Positions 27,313 through 36,738 are shown, counted from the stretch's first letter. The stretch is DNA of 64,000 nucleotides from an uncultured Lachnospiraceae bacterium (GCA_944381505.1 CALWLK010000088.1:104197-168196); one strand, 5' to 3'. Program-made: numbers and translations. The notes: generated from the letters alone by a model not told the origin.

Positions 27313-29835
27313 ATGAGATATATAATTAAGAGAAGCGGAAAAAGGGAAGATTACGACGGACAAAAAATAATTTCCGCAATGAGAAAGGCCTTTTCGAGTA
27401 CCGAAAAGGAGGTGGCGGAGACTGAGCTTACAGAGCTCCTTCAAAGCGTGGAGGGCCGCTTTAAAGACAGCGGCGAAGGTGAGCTCACAGTGGAGGCGAT
27501 ACAGGATAAGGTTGAGGAGGCCCTGATGGAGAGAGGGCACTTCAAGGAGGCCAAGGCCTATATCCTTTACAGGGAAAAGCGCTCCGAGCTCAGACAGGCT
27601 GTAAATCATATGGAGGAGACGGCCGGGGCTGCGGGGCTCAAGGAGGTTTTAAAGGATATAGAGAAGGATTTTCCGGGAGAGGAGTACTCTGTTTTGAGAC
27701 TTTCCTCCAAATTTAACGGTTTCCTGAAGCCGGATATGACTGTGGAGGAGAAGCTTTCGGCCCTTACGAAGGCTGCTGTGGAGCTCACAGACGAGACAGC
27801 TACGAGGTGGGAGTTCATAGCTGCAAGGATACTGGATTTTTCATTCAGAAGGGAGCTCTCCAAGGAGCTTGAAAGGAGAACTATAGGTAGCTTTTATGAA
27901 AAAGTGAGATACCTCACAGACGAAGGACTTTACGGAAGCTATATTTTGGAAAACTACTCGAGGGCGGAGATAGATGAGGCGGGGACCTTTGTAGATGACG
28001 AGAGAGATAAACTCCTCAACTACTCGGGCCTGGACTTAATGCTCAAGAGGTATGTGATAAAGACCCACGACCATGTGATACTTGAGACTCCGCAGGAGAT
28101 GTTTCTCAGGATAGCCCTTCATCTTGCCATGAAGGAAAAGGAGCGCATGGTATGGGTGAGAAGGTTCTACGATATGCTCTCAAGGCTTGAGGTCACAATG
28201 GCGACACCTACCACCGCAAACGCGGGGAAGCCCTATCATCAGCTCTCAAGCTGCTTCATAGATACGGTGCCTGATTCCCTGAGGGGGATATTCCGCTCCG
28301 TGGACAACTTTGCCGAGGTGAGCAAATTCGGCGGTGGAATGGGTATGTATTTCGGAAAGGTGAGGGCCAAGGGCGGCGCCATAAGAGGCTTTGAGGGAGC
28401 GGCAGGCGGGGTCATCAGATGGATAAGGATAATAAACGATACCGCCGTTGCCGTTGACCAGCTGGGAATAAGGCAGGGAGCCGTAGCGGTCTATCTTGAC
28501 GCTTGGCATAAGGACATCCCTGAGTTCCTCAATTTAAGGACCAATAACGGAGACGACAGGATGAAGGCTCACGATGTCTTCCCTGCGGTGTGTTACCCCG
28601 ACCTTTTCTGGCGCATGGCGAAGGAGGACCTCAACAGAGATTGGTATATGATGTGCCCCCATGATATTGAGACTGTGAAGGGCTATTGTCTTGAGGACTA
28701 CTACGGAGAGGAGTGGGAGCGCAGATATTGGGACTGCGTGAAGGATCCGAGGATATCAAAGAGAGTTATCTCTTTGAAGGAGATGGTAAGGCTGATACTT
28801 AAGTCCGCGGTGGAGACAGGCACTCCTTTTACCTTCAACAGAGACATTGTAAACAGGGCGAATCCCAACGGCCATGAGGGAATGATATATTGCTCCAATC
28901 TGTGCACGGAAATAGCCCAGAATATGAAGCCCATAGAGACCGTGAGCATAGAGGTAAAGACAAAGGACGGAGATACGGTGGTGGTGAACACCACAAGGCC
29001 GGGAGAGTTTGTCGTGTGCAATCTCGCCTCCCTCTCTCTGGGACATCTGCCTGTAACGGACAAAAAATACATGAGGGAGGTGGTAAGGACCGCGGTGAGG
29101 GCCCTCGACAATGTTATCGATCTCAACTTTTATCCCCTACCTTATGCGAAACTCACAAATCAAAAATACAGGGCCGTAGGTCTGGGAGTCAGCGGATATC
29201 ACCATATGCTCGCCAAGAATTCCATAAAGTGGGAATCGGAGGAGCATCTGAAATTTGTGGATGAGGTCTTTGAAAATATAAATTACGCCGCCATAGAGGC
29301 CTCGAGCGAGCTTGCGGCGGAGAAAGGGAGCTACAGTCTTTTTTCGGGAAGCGACTGGCAGACGGGAGCATACTTTAAAAAGCGCGGCTATGAGAGCGAT
29401 GAGTGGAGGGCTCTTGCAGATAAGGTAAGAAGGCAAGGAATGAGGAACGCATATCTCCTCGCCATAGCCCCCACCGGCTCCACCTCAATACTGGCGGGAA
29501 CCACCGCAGGGGTAGATCCTGTTATGAACAAGTTTTTCCTTGAGGAAAAGAAGGGGAGCATGCTTCCGAGGGTGGCCCCGGACCTTGATTTCAACACCTA
29601 CTGGTATTATAAGAACGCCCACAACACGGATCAGACCTGGTCTGTGAGAGCTTGCGGAATAAGGCAGAGACACATAGACCAAGCCCAGAGCATGAACCTT
29701 TACATAACAAACGACTATACCTTAAGGCAGGTCTTAAACCTCTATATATTGGCCTGGGAGTGCGGAGTGAAGACGCTCTATTACATAAGGTCAAAGTCCC
29801 TTGAGGTTGAGGAGTGCGAGAGCTGCAGCGCATAA
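27313..29835 (+). CDS. nrdA: Ribonucleoside-diphosphate reductase class I, alpha subunit
   Basis: 840 residues from the ATG at 27313, 5 bp after AAAGGAG; a TTG at 27286 precedes the ribosome site. The N-terminal ATP-cone (RYIIKRSGKREDYDGQK) gives allosteric activity control. Active-site motifs: the first redox Cys in HQLSSCF, Asn/Cys/Glu in CSNLCTEI and the radical-relay Tyr pair in LYYIRSK. It ends in CESC, the swinging-arm cysteines recharged by thioredoxin or glutaredoxin. It reduces NDPs to dNDPs with NrdB. A class I enzyme needs oxygen or another oxidant for cofactor assembly, notable in a likely anaerobe. Confidence 0.96.
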   Translation: MRYIIKRSGKREDYDGQKIISAMRKAFSSTEKEVAETELTELLQSVEGRFKDSGEGELTVEAIQDKVEEALMERGHFKEAKAYILYREKRSELRQAVNHMEETAGAAGLKEVLKDIEKDFPGEEYSVLRLSSKFNGFLKPDMTVEEKLSALTKAAVELTDETATRWEFIAARILDFSFRRELSKELERRTIGSFYEKVRYLTDEGLYGSYILENYSRAEIDEAGTFVDDERDKLLNYSGLDLMLKRYVIKTHDHVILETPQEMFLRIALHLAMKEKERMVWVRRFYDMLSRLEVTMATPTTANAGKPYHQLSSCFIDTVPDSLRGIFRSVDNFAEVSKFGGGMGMYFGKVRAKGGAIRGFEGAAGGVIRWIRIINDTAVAVDQLGIRQGAVAVYLDAWHKDIPEFLNLRTNNGDDRMKAHDVFPAVCYPDLFWRMAKEDLNRDWYMMCPHDIETVKGYCLEDYYGEEWERRYWDCVKDPRISKRVISLKEMVRLILKSAVETGTPFTFNRDIVNRANPNGHEGMIYCSNLCTEIAQNMKPIETVSIEVKTKDGDTVVVNTTRPGEFVVCNLASLSLGHLPVTDKKYMREVVRTAVRALDNVIDLNFYPLPYAKLTNQKYRAVGLGVSGYHHMLAKNSIKWESEEHLKFVDEVFENINYAAIEASSELAAEKGSYSLFSGSDWQTGAYFKKRGYESDEWRALADKVRRQGMRNAYLLAIAPTGSTSILAGTTAGVDPVMNKFFLEEKKGSMLPRVAPDLDFNTYWYYKNAHNTDQTWSVRACGIRQRHIDQAQSMNLYITNDYTLRQVLNLYILAWECGVKTLYYIRSKSLEVEECESCSA

Positions 29836-29864
29836 AGGGGACGCAGAGAAAATATTTAAAGTCA

Positions 29865-29908
29865 GGAGGATATCAGGAGTATAAAAAACTGATATATCAA
29901 AAACTATG
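29865..29908 (+). promoter_or_regulatory. nrdB ribosome site separated from the start codon by a hairpin
   Basis: GGAGG (29865-29869) is directly followed by a perfect 7-bp stem, ATATCAG (29870-29876) with CTGATAT (29889-29895), loop 12 bases. Ten bases remain before the ATG at 29906. Linear spacing (36 bases) is far too long, but with the hairpin folded it is 10. AGGAG at 29875-29879 lies within the structure and is also too far. The ATG cannot be moved upstream because of an in-frame stop at 29882. Confidence 0.6.
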
Positions 29909-30967
29909 TCAAATTTGAATTTAAGGGAGGCCTTGCCTCACAAGCCGCTTTTTAATCCCGAGGGGGATACCGATCTGCGTTTGAGACGCATGATAGGCGG
30001 CAACACTACAAACCTGAATGATTTTAACAACATGAAATACAGCTGGGTGTCTGACTGGTACAGACAGGCTATGAATAATTTCTGGATACCGGAGGAGATA
30101 AACTTAAGCCAGGACGTTAAGGACTATCCGAAGCTTGACCGCTACGAGAGGACAGCCTATGACAAGATTCTTTCATTTTTGGTATTCCTTGACAGTATAC
30201 AGACTGCAAACCTTCCCTGTGTGGGTGAGTATGTGACTGCAAACGAGGTGAATCTGTGCTTAAATATCCAGACCTTTCAGGAGTGCATACACTCCCAGTC
30301 CTACTCATATATGCTTGACACTATCTGCTCTCCCGATGAGAGAAACGACATACTCTACCAGTGGAAGACGGACGAGCATCTTTTGAGGAGGAACGAGTTT
30401 ATAGGAAACATATATAATGAGTTTCAGACGAAGAAGGACGCAAAAACTCTCCTTAAGGTAATGATGGGCAACTATATACTTGAAGGGATCTACTTCTATT
30501 CGGGATTTATGTTTTTCTACAATCTTTCAAGAAACGGTAAGATGCCGGGGAGTGCTCAGGAGATAAGGTACATAAACAGAGACGAGAATACTCATCTCTG
30601 GCTTTTCAGAAATATAATAAGGGAGCTTCAGAAGGAGGAACCGGAGCTTTTCTCCGAGGAGACCGTAAAGGAGCTTCGAGAGATGATAAAGGAGGGAGTA
30701 AGACAGGAGAGCGCCTGGGGACATTACGTCATAGGGGACAATATCGCGGGACTTACAAAACAGATGGTCACGGATTATATAGAGTATCTCGGAAATCTGA
30801 GATGGACTTCTCTGGGATACGACCCTATCTATGAGGGCCGGGAAAAGGAGCCCGAGGATATGAAGTGGGTGTCCGATTACTCCAATGCAAATAGAGTAAA
30901 GACGGATTTCTTTGAGGCAAAGTCCACAGCCTACGCAAAGAGCACGGCGCTGGTGGACGACCTGTAG
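29906..30967 (+). CDS. nrdB: Ribonucleoside-diphosphate reductase class I, beta subunit
   Basis: 353 residues. Metal ligands are recognisable in the helices LVFLDSIQTANLP, FQECIHSQSYSYML (Glu, His and the radical Tyr four residues after the His), ILEGIYFYSGF and RDENTHLWLF. The Tyr is conserved, so it is a tyrosyl-radical (NrdB-type) subunit. It lies 70 bp after nrdA in one transcript. No nrdR, nrdI or nrdH gene is seen nearby. Confidence 0.95.
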   Translation: MSNLNLREALPHKPLFNPEGDTDLRLRRMIGGNTTNLNDFNNMKYSWVSDWYRQAMNNFWIPEEINLSQDVKDYPKLDRYERTAYDKILSFLVFLDSIQTANLPCVGEYVTANEVNLCLNIQTFQECIHSQSYSYMLDTICSPDERNDILYQWKTDEHLLRRNEFIGNIYNEFQTKKDAKTLLKVMMGNYILEGIYFYSGFMFFYNLSRNGKMPGSAQEIRYINRDENTHLWLFRNIIRELQKEEPELFSEETVKELREMIKEGVRQESAWGHYVIGDNIAGLTKQMVTDYIEYLGNLRWTSLGYDPIYEGREKEPEDMKWVSDYSNANRVKTDFFEAKSTAYAKSTALVDDL

Positions 30968-31034
30968 GCGGCAAGTATCCGGGAAGGCTGACATAACTTC
31001 CTCTAAGGCATCGAAAAATGAAGGAGAGATATAT

Positions 31035-31754
31035 ATGAGCATAACTGCAAATATAGAGAGAGTGAGGGCTGAGATAGCCTCGGCCTGCGAGAGGGTGGGG
31101 AGAGCGACAGAAGAGGTAAGGCTCATAGCCGTGTCGAAGACAAAGCCTGTGGAGGATATTTTGGAGGCATATGGCGAGGGCGTAAGAGATTTCGGGGAGA
31201 ACTATGTTCAGGAGATAGCGGAAAAATATGGAAAGCTTCCCGAGGACGTCAGGATACATATGATTGGGCATCTGCAGACAAATAAAATAAAAAAGGTCAT
31301 AGGCAAAGTCGGCATGATACACTCCGTGGACTCCGTGCACCTTGCCGAGGCCCTGTCAAAGGAGGCTCTAAAGCTTGAAATGCCGCAGGAGGTGCTCCTT
31401 GAGGTAAATATCGCACAGGAGGAGACTAAATACGGATTTTCGGCGGCGGAGCTTATGGCGGTGATACCTGAGCTTATCCGACTTACCGGGATAAGGATAA
31501 GAGGGCTCATGACCTCGGCACCTGTTACAGAGGATCCGGAATCCAACAGAATATATTTTAAGAGGATGAAGGAGCTCCTTTCAAGTATGCGGGAGCTTAT
31601 GGGGACTTTGGGAGTGCCGGAGGAGGAGCTTCCCTCGGAGCTCTCCATGGGAATGACGGGAGATTATAGAGTTGCCGTGGAGGAGGGAGCGACTATGGTG
31701 AGAGTCGGCACAGCTGTTTTCGGGGCAAGAGATTACTCCCGCAGGTGCCTGTAG
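31035..31754 (+). CDS. yggS: Pyridoxal-phosphate homeostasis protein (YggS/PROSC family)
   Basis: 239 residues from the ATG at 31035, with AAGGAGAG 6 bp upstream. AVSKTKPVEDI carries the PLP-binding lysine (about residue 35). DFGENYVQE, HMIGHLQTNKIK, SVDS and the C-terminal LSMGMTGDYRVAVEEGATMVRVGTAVFG are family signatures. It binds PLP without known catalysis and buffers vitamin B6. In many Firmicutes it lies next to sepF in the division cluster; here it follows nrdB by 67 bp. Confidence 0.95.
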   Translation: MSITANIERVRAEIASACERVGRATEEVRLIAVSKTKPVEDILEAYGEGVRDFGENYVQEIAEKYGKLPEDVRIHMIGHLQTNKIKKVIGKVGMIHSVDSVHLAEALSKEALKLEMPQEVLLEVNIAQEETKYGFSAAELMAVIPELIRLTGIRIRGLMTSAPVTEDPESNRIYFKRMKELLSSMRELMGTLGVPEEELPSELSMGMTGDYRVAVEEGATMVRVGTAVFGARDYSRRCL

Positions 31755-31847
31755 CATCTGCGAGATAAGCCTGAGAAAAGAGCTTGAAAGTCTTCGGTAT
31801 TCGTATGAAGGCAAAAATACAGAAGCTGAATGCAATGGAGATAAAAA

Positions 31848-32669
31848 ATGAAGATACTATCGGATTTTCACTCTCATACCGACTACGCCGACGGAAAAAA
31901 TACTCCCGAGGAGATGGTCCTTTCCGCAATAGAGCTTGGAATATCGGAGTATGGCATATCGGAACACGTATATATGCCGAATCCTCCGGCCGAAGAGTAT
32001 TTGGGAATGGATGAGAGCAAATTTGAAAAATACGTTTTGGAGCTCACGGAGCTTAAGGAAAAGTACAGAGGAAAGATAGAACTTCATATAGGGACCGAGG
32101 TGGACGGCATGGGGAAGAAGCTGAGAGCGGAATATGTCATCGGCTCGACCCATGTTTTGGAGAAAGACGGAGAGACGATTACCGTGGACGACAGCGAGGA
32201 GACATTAAAATACGCCTGCGAAAGGCTCTTTTCGGGAGATTGGTACAAGCTCTGCGAGGCGTATTACGAGCAGGAGGCAAAGATAGCGAAGCTCACCGAC
32301 TGCGATATAATAGGACATTTCGACCTCATTACAAAATTCAATCAGGACGGAAGGCTGTTTGATGAAAGCTGCGACGCTTACCTTGAGCCCGCCATTTCAG
32401 CCATGAAGGAGCTTCTCTATGCGGGTGTGCCCTTTGAGATAAATACAGGAGCCATCTCAAGAGGCTACAGAAAGGAGCCGTATCCGTCCCGGAGGCTGCT
32501 TAAGGAGCTTAAGAGCCGCGGAGGCATGATAATGATAAACTCGGACAGCCACAGCAAGGACACGCTTTTATATAAATTTGATATGGCGAGGAGGCTTGCC
32601 CTTGAGTGCGGCTTCGAGTACGCCCTTATCCCTGATTGTAAAGGCGGATATAAAAGGACAGAGCTTTAA
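31848..32669 (+). CDS. PHP-domain phosphatase, histidinol-phosphatase-like
   Basis: 273 residues. The PHP motif DFHSHTDYADG starts at residue 6 and carries the first His pair; SEHVYMP, the Glu of HIGTEVDG, IGSTH, IIGHFDL and the last metal-site motif NSDSH follow. This is the HisJ/HisK branch, which hydrolyses histidinol phosphate. No other histidine genes are nearby, so the substrate could differ. Ribosome site GGAG lies 6 bp before the ATG. Confidence 0.8.
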   Translation: MKILSDFHSHTDYADGKNTPEEMVLSAIELGISEYGISEHVYMPNPPAEEYLGMDESKFEKYVLELTELKEKYRGKIELHIGTEVDGMGKKLRAEYVIGSTHVLEKDGETITVDDSEETLKYACERLFSGDWYKLCEAYYEQEAKIAKLTDCDIIGHFDLITKFNQDGRLFDESCDAYLEPAISAMKELLYAGVPFEINTGAISRGYRKEPYPSRRLLKELKSRGGMIMINSDSHSKDTLLYKFDMARRLALECGFEYALIPDCKGGYKRTEL

Positions 32670-32700
32670 CAGGTTTATTTTTTATTTCAGGAGGAAAACA

Positions 32701-33402
32701 ATGGGGTTTAACGAAAAGGTACATGCCTACGTAAGTGCAAAATATTATTATTACTTGACTGAGGCCTTCGGGGAGCGCGGTAGGAAAGCCTTTGTCCACG
32801 GGACCATGTATTACGGAGGGCGAAGGGGACGACGCATGGCGCAAAAAGCCATAATGGACGGAAGAGAGCTCGATCAGGCCGCCTATAACAGGTACAGCGA
32901 GTATGAGAGCACAAAGGAGCTTATGGATGAGGGGTGCTCAAACAGGGCTGAGTACACGGCGGACGGAAAGCTTCGCATAACACAATGCCCTTGGAGTTTG
33001 CAGTTTAAGGAGATGGGGCTTATAGAGGCGGGAAGGCAGTATTGCCGCAACCTTGACATGGCCATATCCCGAGGCTTCAACCCCTCTCTGGGATTCAAGG
33101 TCGATACCAATCTCAATGAGGAGGGCTCCGACTGCTGCATTCAATATATAGAGACAGGCTTTATAGGGGAAGGCGCCAAAGAGGGAAAGCTCAAAAAGTA
33201 TATAAGGAGCTTTGAGTATCATACGGCGGATCTCTATTGGGCCTTCAATGAGGTGTCGTCCGCCATATTCGGAGAGGAAGGGGAGGCCGTCAGCCGGAAG
33301 GTCATGACTGATTTTGAAAACGACTATGGACGGGACATGGCTTTGGACATACTTAAATATAAGGACGTGAACTTTAACAGATGGGACAGCGACTGCCCTT
33401 GA
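32701..33402 (+). CDS. L-2-amino-thiazoline-4-carboxylic acid hydrolase-like protein
   Basis: 233 residues from ATG 32701, with AGGAGG 6 bp upstream. The arrangement FGERGRKAF then GRRGRRMAQKA, and the CPW-LQFKEMG segment, are typical of the ATC-hydrolase family. The founding member opens a thiazoline ring in cysteine synthesis in Pseudomonas, but most clostridial members are uncharacterised. Specific activity is therefore uncertain. It is the last gene before a bidirectional terminator. Confidence 0.65.
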   Translation: MGFNEKVHAYVSAKYYYYLTEAFGERGRKAFVHGTMYYGGRRGRRMAQKAIMDGRELDQAAYNRYSEYESTKELMDEGCSNRAEYTADGKLRITQCPWSLQFKEMGLIEAGRQYCRNLDMAISRGFNPSLGFKVDTNLNEEGSDCCIQYIETGFIGEGAKEGKLKKYIRSFEYHTADLYWAFNEVSSAIFGEEGEAVSRKVMTDFENDYGRDMALDILKYKDVNFNRWDSDCP

Positions 33403-33505
33403 AAGCCTCTATAAAACCCGGATTGCAGAAAAATCAGGCTTACAGCAGGGGCATGGGAAAACGGGTTTATATGACAAAACGCGCCGGCTATGATCCGGAT
33501 ATAAC

Positions 33506-33537
33506 AAAAAGGGACTGTATCTGTCACAGTCCCTTTT
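33506..33537. terminator. Bidirectional terminator
   Basis: GGGACTGT (33511-33518) pairs with ACAGTCCC (33526-33533), flanked by AAAAA on the left and TTTT on the right. It serves the gene ending at 33402 and the oppositely oriented tRNA. Confidence 0.85.
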
Positions 33538-33538
33538 A

Positions 33539-33612
33539 TGCACCCGAGAAGGCTCGAACTCCCAACCTTTCGGTCCGTAGCCGAACGCTCTATCCAATTG
33601 AGCTACGAGTGC
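33539..33612 (-). tRNA. tRNA-Arg (anticodon ACG)
   Basis: Read on the minus strand, the acceptor arm GCACTCG pairs with CGGGTGC. The D arm is AGCTCAATTGGATAGAGC, the anticodon stem TTCGG/CCGAA encloses the loop CTACGGA, giving ACG (A34 expected to become inosine, reading CGN), and the T arm has GTTCGAGCC. The discriminator is A and CCA is not encoded. 74 nt. Confidence 0.96.
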
Positions 33613-33633
33613 ACGCTTTTTAAAGCAAAATAT

Positions 33634-33662
33634 ATTATAGTTAAATCATGGCGGGATGTCAA
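33634..33662 (-). promoter_or_regulatory. Promoter of tRNA-Arg
   Basis: On the minus strand, TTGACA (33657-33662) and TATAAT (33634-33639) are both perfect with a 17-bp spacer, 21 bp before the tRNA. Confidence 0.92.
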
Positions 33663-33674
33663 CTGTTTTTATTT

Positions 33675-33741
33675 TTGAAATGTAGGGTTGAAATGTAGGG
33701 GGACATTTTCGAAATTCAAAGGAACGTGTTTTCGAAATTCA
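33675..33741. repeat. Two pairs of 13-bp direct repeats
   Basis: TTGAAATGTAGGG occurs twice in tandem (33675-33687, 33688-33700). TTTTCGAAATTCA occurs at 33706-33718 and 33729-33741. GAAATGT and ACATTTT around a G-run also form an imperfect inverted repeat. The stretch is non-coding. It may be the end of a lost insertion sequence or a protein-binding array. Confidence 0.6.
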
Positions 33742-33766
33742 GGAGATATAGGCGATACTATAAATC

Positions 33767-33820
33767 CCTGAAAATCAAATGTGTTTTCAGGAAAGACAAA
33801 ATTTCCGTAATGTCTTTTTT
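33767..33820 (+). terminator. Two adjacent hairpins, the second terminator-like
   Basis: CCTGAAAA (33767-33774) with TTTTCAGG (33784-33791) is immediately followed by AAAGACA (33792-33798) with TGTCTTT (33811-33817) and further Ts. No + strand gene ends just upstream, so their role is unclear. Confidence 0.45.
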
Positions 33821-33885
33821 AACTTGAATCCGGACCTTCGATATAATAATATTATTGTATATATCAACTTTTGGAGGAAAGCGCC

Positions 33886-34941
33886 GTGATAATGTTTAAC
33901 TGCGACTATCTCGAGGGGGCTCATCCCGAGATACTAAGGAGACTTACAGAGACGAATATGACCCAGACTCCCGGATACGGGGTGGATAAATACTGTGATC
34001 ATGCAAGAGATCTCATCAGGAAACAGGTGGGGGACGACAATGCCTATGTTCAATTTCTGGTTGGAGGCACGCAGACGAACATGACGGTGCTCGCCTACCT
34101 TATGAGGCACCATGAGGGAGTTATAGCTGCGGATACAGGCCACATAGCCGTCCATGAGACAGGATCGGTGGAGGCCACCGGACATAAGGTCCTGACATTG
34201 CGGAACAGGGAGGGAAAGATAAGTGCCGAGCAGGTGGACGCATACGTAAATGCCCACAATGCGGACGAGATGAAGCAGCATATGGTAAAGCCCAAGGTGG
34301 TATTTATAGGATATGCCACTGAGGAGGGCACCCTCTATTCCAAAAAGGAGCTTGTGGATCTCTACGAGGTGTGCAAGAAGCATGACCTCTACCTTTATGT
34401 GGACGGGGCAAGGATGGGATACGGCCTTACATCGGAGAAGTCGGATCTCACCATGAAGGATATATACAATTATTCCGACGTCTTCTATATCGGAGGCACA
34501 AAGGTGGGAGCTCTTTTCGGGGAGGCCATAGTCTTTAAGAGCAGCACGCCCCACGATGACTTCAGGTATCTCATGAAGCAAAAAGGTGGCCTGATGGCAA
34601 AGGGAAGGCTCCTTGGAATACAGTTTGAAGCCCTTTTTGACGGGGAGGGTGAGGACTGCCTTTATTATAAGATATCAGCTCATGCCAACAGGCTGGCAAT
34701 GAAGTTTAAGAGGGCAATGACAGAGCTTGGAGTGGAGCTTTATCAGGACAGCTTCACGAACCAGCAGTTCCCTATTTTCTCAGACCGGCTTATTGATGAG
34801 CTTTCAAAGGAATACTCCTTTAACTACTGGTGCAGAGTGGATGAGGACCACAGCGCCGTGAGAGTTTGCACCTCATGGGCAACCCACGAGGAAAATGTGG
34901 ATCGACTGATAGCCGATATAGAAAAGCACGTGAGAGCGTGA
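33886..34941 (+). CDS. Low-specificity threonine aldolase (beta-eliminating lyase family)
   Basis: 351 residues from the GTG at 33886, 8 bp after GGAGG; ATG 33892 and TTG 33871 are alternatives. It is a fold-type I PLP enzyme: GGTQTNMT near the N-terminus binds the phosphate, HIAVHETGSVE follows, YVDGARMGYGL carries the PLP-contacting Asp, and GGTKVGALFGE has the Schiff-base lysine. Members cleave threonine to glycine and acetaldehyde. recJ follows after 18 bp. Confidence 0.85.
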   Translation: MIMFNCDYLEGAHPEILRRLTETNMTQTPGYGVDKYCDHARDLIRKQVGDDNAYVQFLVGGTQTNMTVLAYLMRHHEGVIAADTGHIAVHETGSVEATGHKVLTLRNREGKISAEQVDAYVNAHNADEMKQHMVKPKVVFIGYATEEGTLYSKKELVDLYEVCKKHDLYLYVDGARMGYGLTSEKSDLTMKDIYNYSDVFYIGGTKVGALFGEAIVFKSSTPHDDFRYLMKQKGGLMAKGRLLGIQFEALFDGEGEDCLYYKISAHANRLAMKFKRAMTELGVELYQDSFTNQQFPIFSDRLIDELSKEYSFNYWCRVDEDHSAVRVCTSWATHEENVDRLIADIEKHVRA

Positions 34942-34959
34942 TTCAAAAGGAAAAGATTT

Positions 34960-36717
34960 ATGCCTAAAGAGTGGAGAGTTTATTCAAAAAAGGCGGATTA
35001 TGACGCACTGTCTGAAAAATTCCATATAAACAGGCTTACGGCGGGGCTCCTTGTAAACAGGGGGCTCCGCTCTGACGAAGAGATAGAGAGATTTCTTTGG
35101 GGAGGTCTCTCCGACTTAAATGATGAGCTGCTGCTTCCGGATATCAGGAAGGCTGTGGATATTATTGCGGAGAGCCTTGGAGAGGGAAGATCCATGAGGA
35201 TAGTCGGGGACTACGACATTGACGGAGTGTGCTCGGTCTACATCCTTCTGAAGGGGATCTCATATGCGGCCGAGAGCCTTGGAAAAACGGCTTCCATAGA
35301 CTACGTCATACCGGACAGGATAAAGGACGGCTACGGAATAAACAGACATATAATTGAGAAGGCCGCCGAGGATAAAAAGGAACTCATCATAACCTGCGAC
35401 AACGGTATCTCCGCCATAGAGGAGCTGCGGCTGGCCAAGGAGCTTTCCATAAAGGTCATAGTCACAGACCACCATGACGTGAGGAAGGATGAGGCGGGAA
35501 GGGACATACTTCCCATGGCCGAAGCTGTCACGGATCCCAAGAGAGCCGACAGCAGCTATCCCTTTGAGGGGATATGCGGAGCGGTGGTTTCATGGAAGCT
35601 CATAAAGGCTGTTTTCGAAAGACTTTCACTGTTATCCGAGGAAACCGCCGGAGAGCTCTTGTTTGGTGAACTCCTTGCCTTTGCCGCTTTTGCCACCGTC
35701 GGGGACGTGATGGAGCTTCGTGATGAAAACAGGATAATAGTTAAGGAAGGGCTGAAGCTCATAAATTCAAAGAAAGGGCTGAACCTCGGCCTCTCAAAGC
35801 TCATAGAGGGCTGCGGCATCTCGGAAAAGGAGATAACAGGCTATCATATAGGCTTCATATTGGGGCCCTGCATAAATGCGGGGGGAAGGCTTGAAACTGC
35901 GGAGACCGCCCTCAGGCTTTTTCTCTGCGATAATGAGAGGGAGGCCGAGGCCCTGTCGGAAAAGCTTATTGAGCTCAATCGCATGAGAAAGGAAATGACC
36001 GAGACGGGAGTTAAGGAGGCGGAGCTTATTGCGGAGCACGAGTACGGCTCTGACAAGGTCCTCGTGATATATCTTCCGAAGCTTCACGAATCCCTTGCGG
36101 GGATAGTGGCGGGGCGTCTCAGGGAGAGATACTCAAAACCCGTCTTTGTGATAACAGAGGCGTCGGAGGGCTTAAAGGGCTCCGGCAGATCCATAGAGGC
36201 CTATCCCATGGCGGAAAAGCTCTGCGAGGTGTCGGATATCCTCACAAAATTCGGAGGACATCCCATGGCGGCGGGGCTCTCCCTTGAAAAAAAGGACTTG
36301 GAAAAGCTCAGGAAAAGGCTCAATGAGAACTCCGGGCTCTCGGATTCGGACCTTGTGGAGAGGGGGGCAATAGATTACATTATCCCTGTTTCTTATATCT
36401 CAACCGGGCTCATAGAGGAGCTGGAGCTTTTAAAGCCCTTCGGACAAGGGAACGAGAGGCCTGTTTTGGCGGACAGGGAGATAAGTATCTATGACATGAG
36501 AGTTTTGGGAGCGGAAAAAAAGGTCTTGAGGATGAGGCTTGCCGACAAAAACGGCTACAATATCTCAGGGATCATGTTCGGAGATGCGGAGGAGAACAGA
36601 GAGCGTATAAAAGAGCTGTGCGGGAAAAAGAAGGGGTTGAGCATAGTATATTATCCGGAGATAAACGTGTTTAACGGTAGGAGAAATCTGCAGCTGAATA
36701 TACTTGATGTTTTATAG
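34960..36717 (+). CDS. recJ: Single-stranded-DNA-specific exonuclease RecJ
   Basis: 585 residues. DHH-family motifs: GDYDIDGVCS, ITCDNGISA, VTDHHDV and the DHHA1-type GRSIEAYPM with FGGHPMAAGLSLE. A C-terminal OB-like domain ends the protein. RecJ degrades single-stranded DNA 5' to 3' in recombination and repair. The size is normal for Firmicutes without the long C-terminal extension of Bacillus. Confidence 0.94.
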   Translation: MPKEWRVYSKKADYDALSEKFHINRLTAGLLVNRGLRSDEEIERFLWGGLSDLNDELLLPDIRKAVDIIAESLGEGRSMRIVGDYDIDGVCSVYILLKGISYAAESLGKTASIDYVIPDRIKDGYGINRHIIEKAAEDKKELIITCDNGISAIEELRLAKELSIKVIVTDHHDVRKDEAGRDILPMAEAVTDPKRADSSYPFEGICGAVVSWKLIKAVFERLSLLSEETAGELLFGELLAFAAFATVGDVMELRDENRIIVKEGLKLINSKKGLNLGLSKLIEGCGISEKEITGYHIGFILGPCINAGGRLETAETALRLFLCDNEREAEALSEKLIELNRMRKEMTETGVKEAELIAEHEYGSDKVLVIYLPKLHESLAGIVAGRLRERYSKPVFVITEASEGLKGSGRSIEAYPMAEKLCEVSDILTKFGGHPMAAGLSLEKKDLEKLRKRLNENSGLSDSDLVERGAIDYIIPVSYISTGLIEELELLKPFGQGNERPVLADREISIYDMRVLGAEKKVLRMRLADKNGYNISGIMFGDAEENRERIKELCGKKKGLSIVYYPEINVFNGRRNLQLNILDVL

Positions 36718-36738
36718 GAAGATGATGAGATATCGTGT

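Noticed and set aside
33675-33741. CRISPR array
   Set aside because: Only two copies of each 13-mer, with tandem or 10-bp spacers and no cas genes; not an array.
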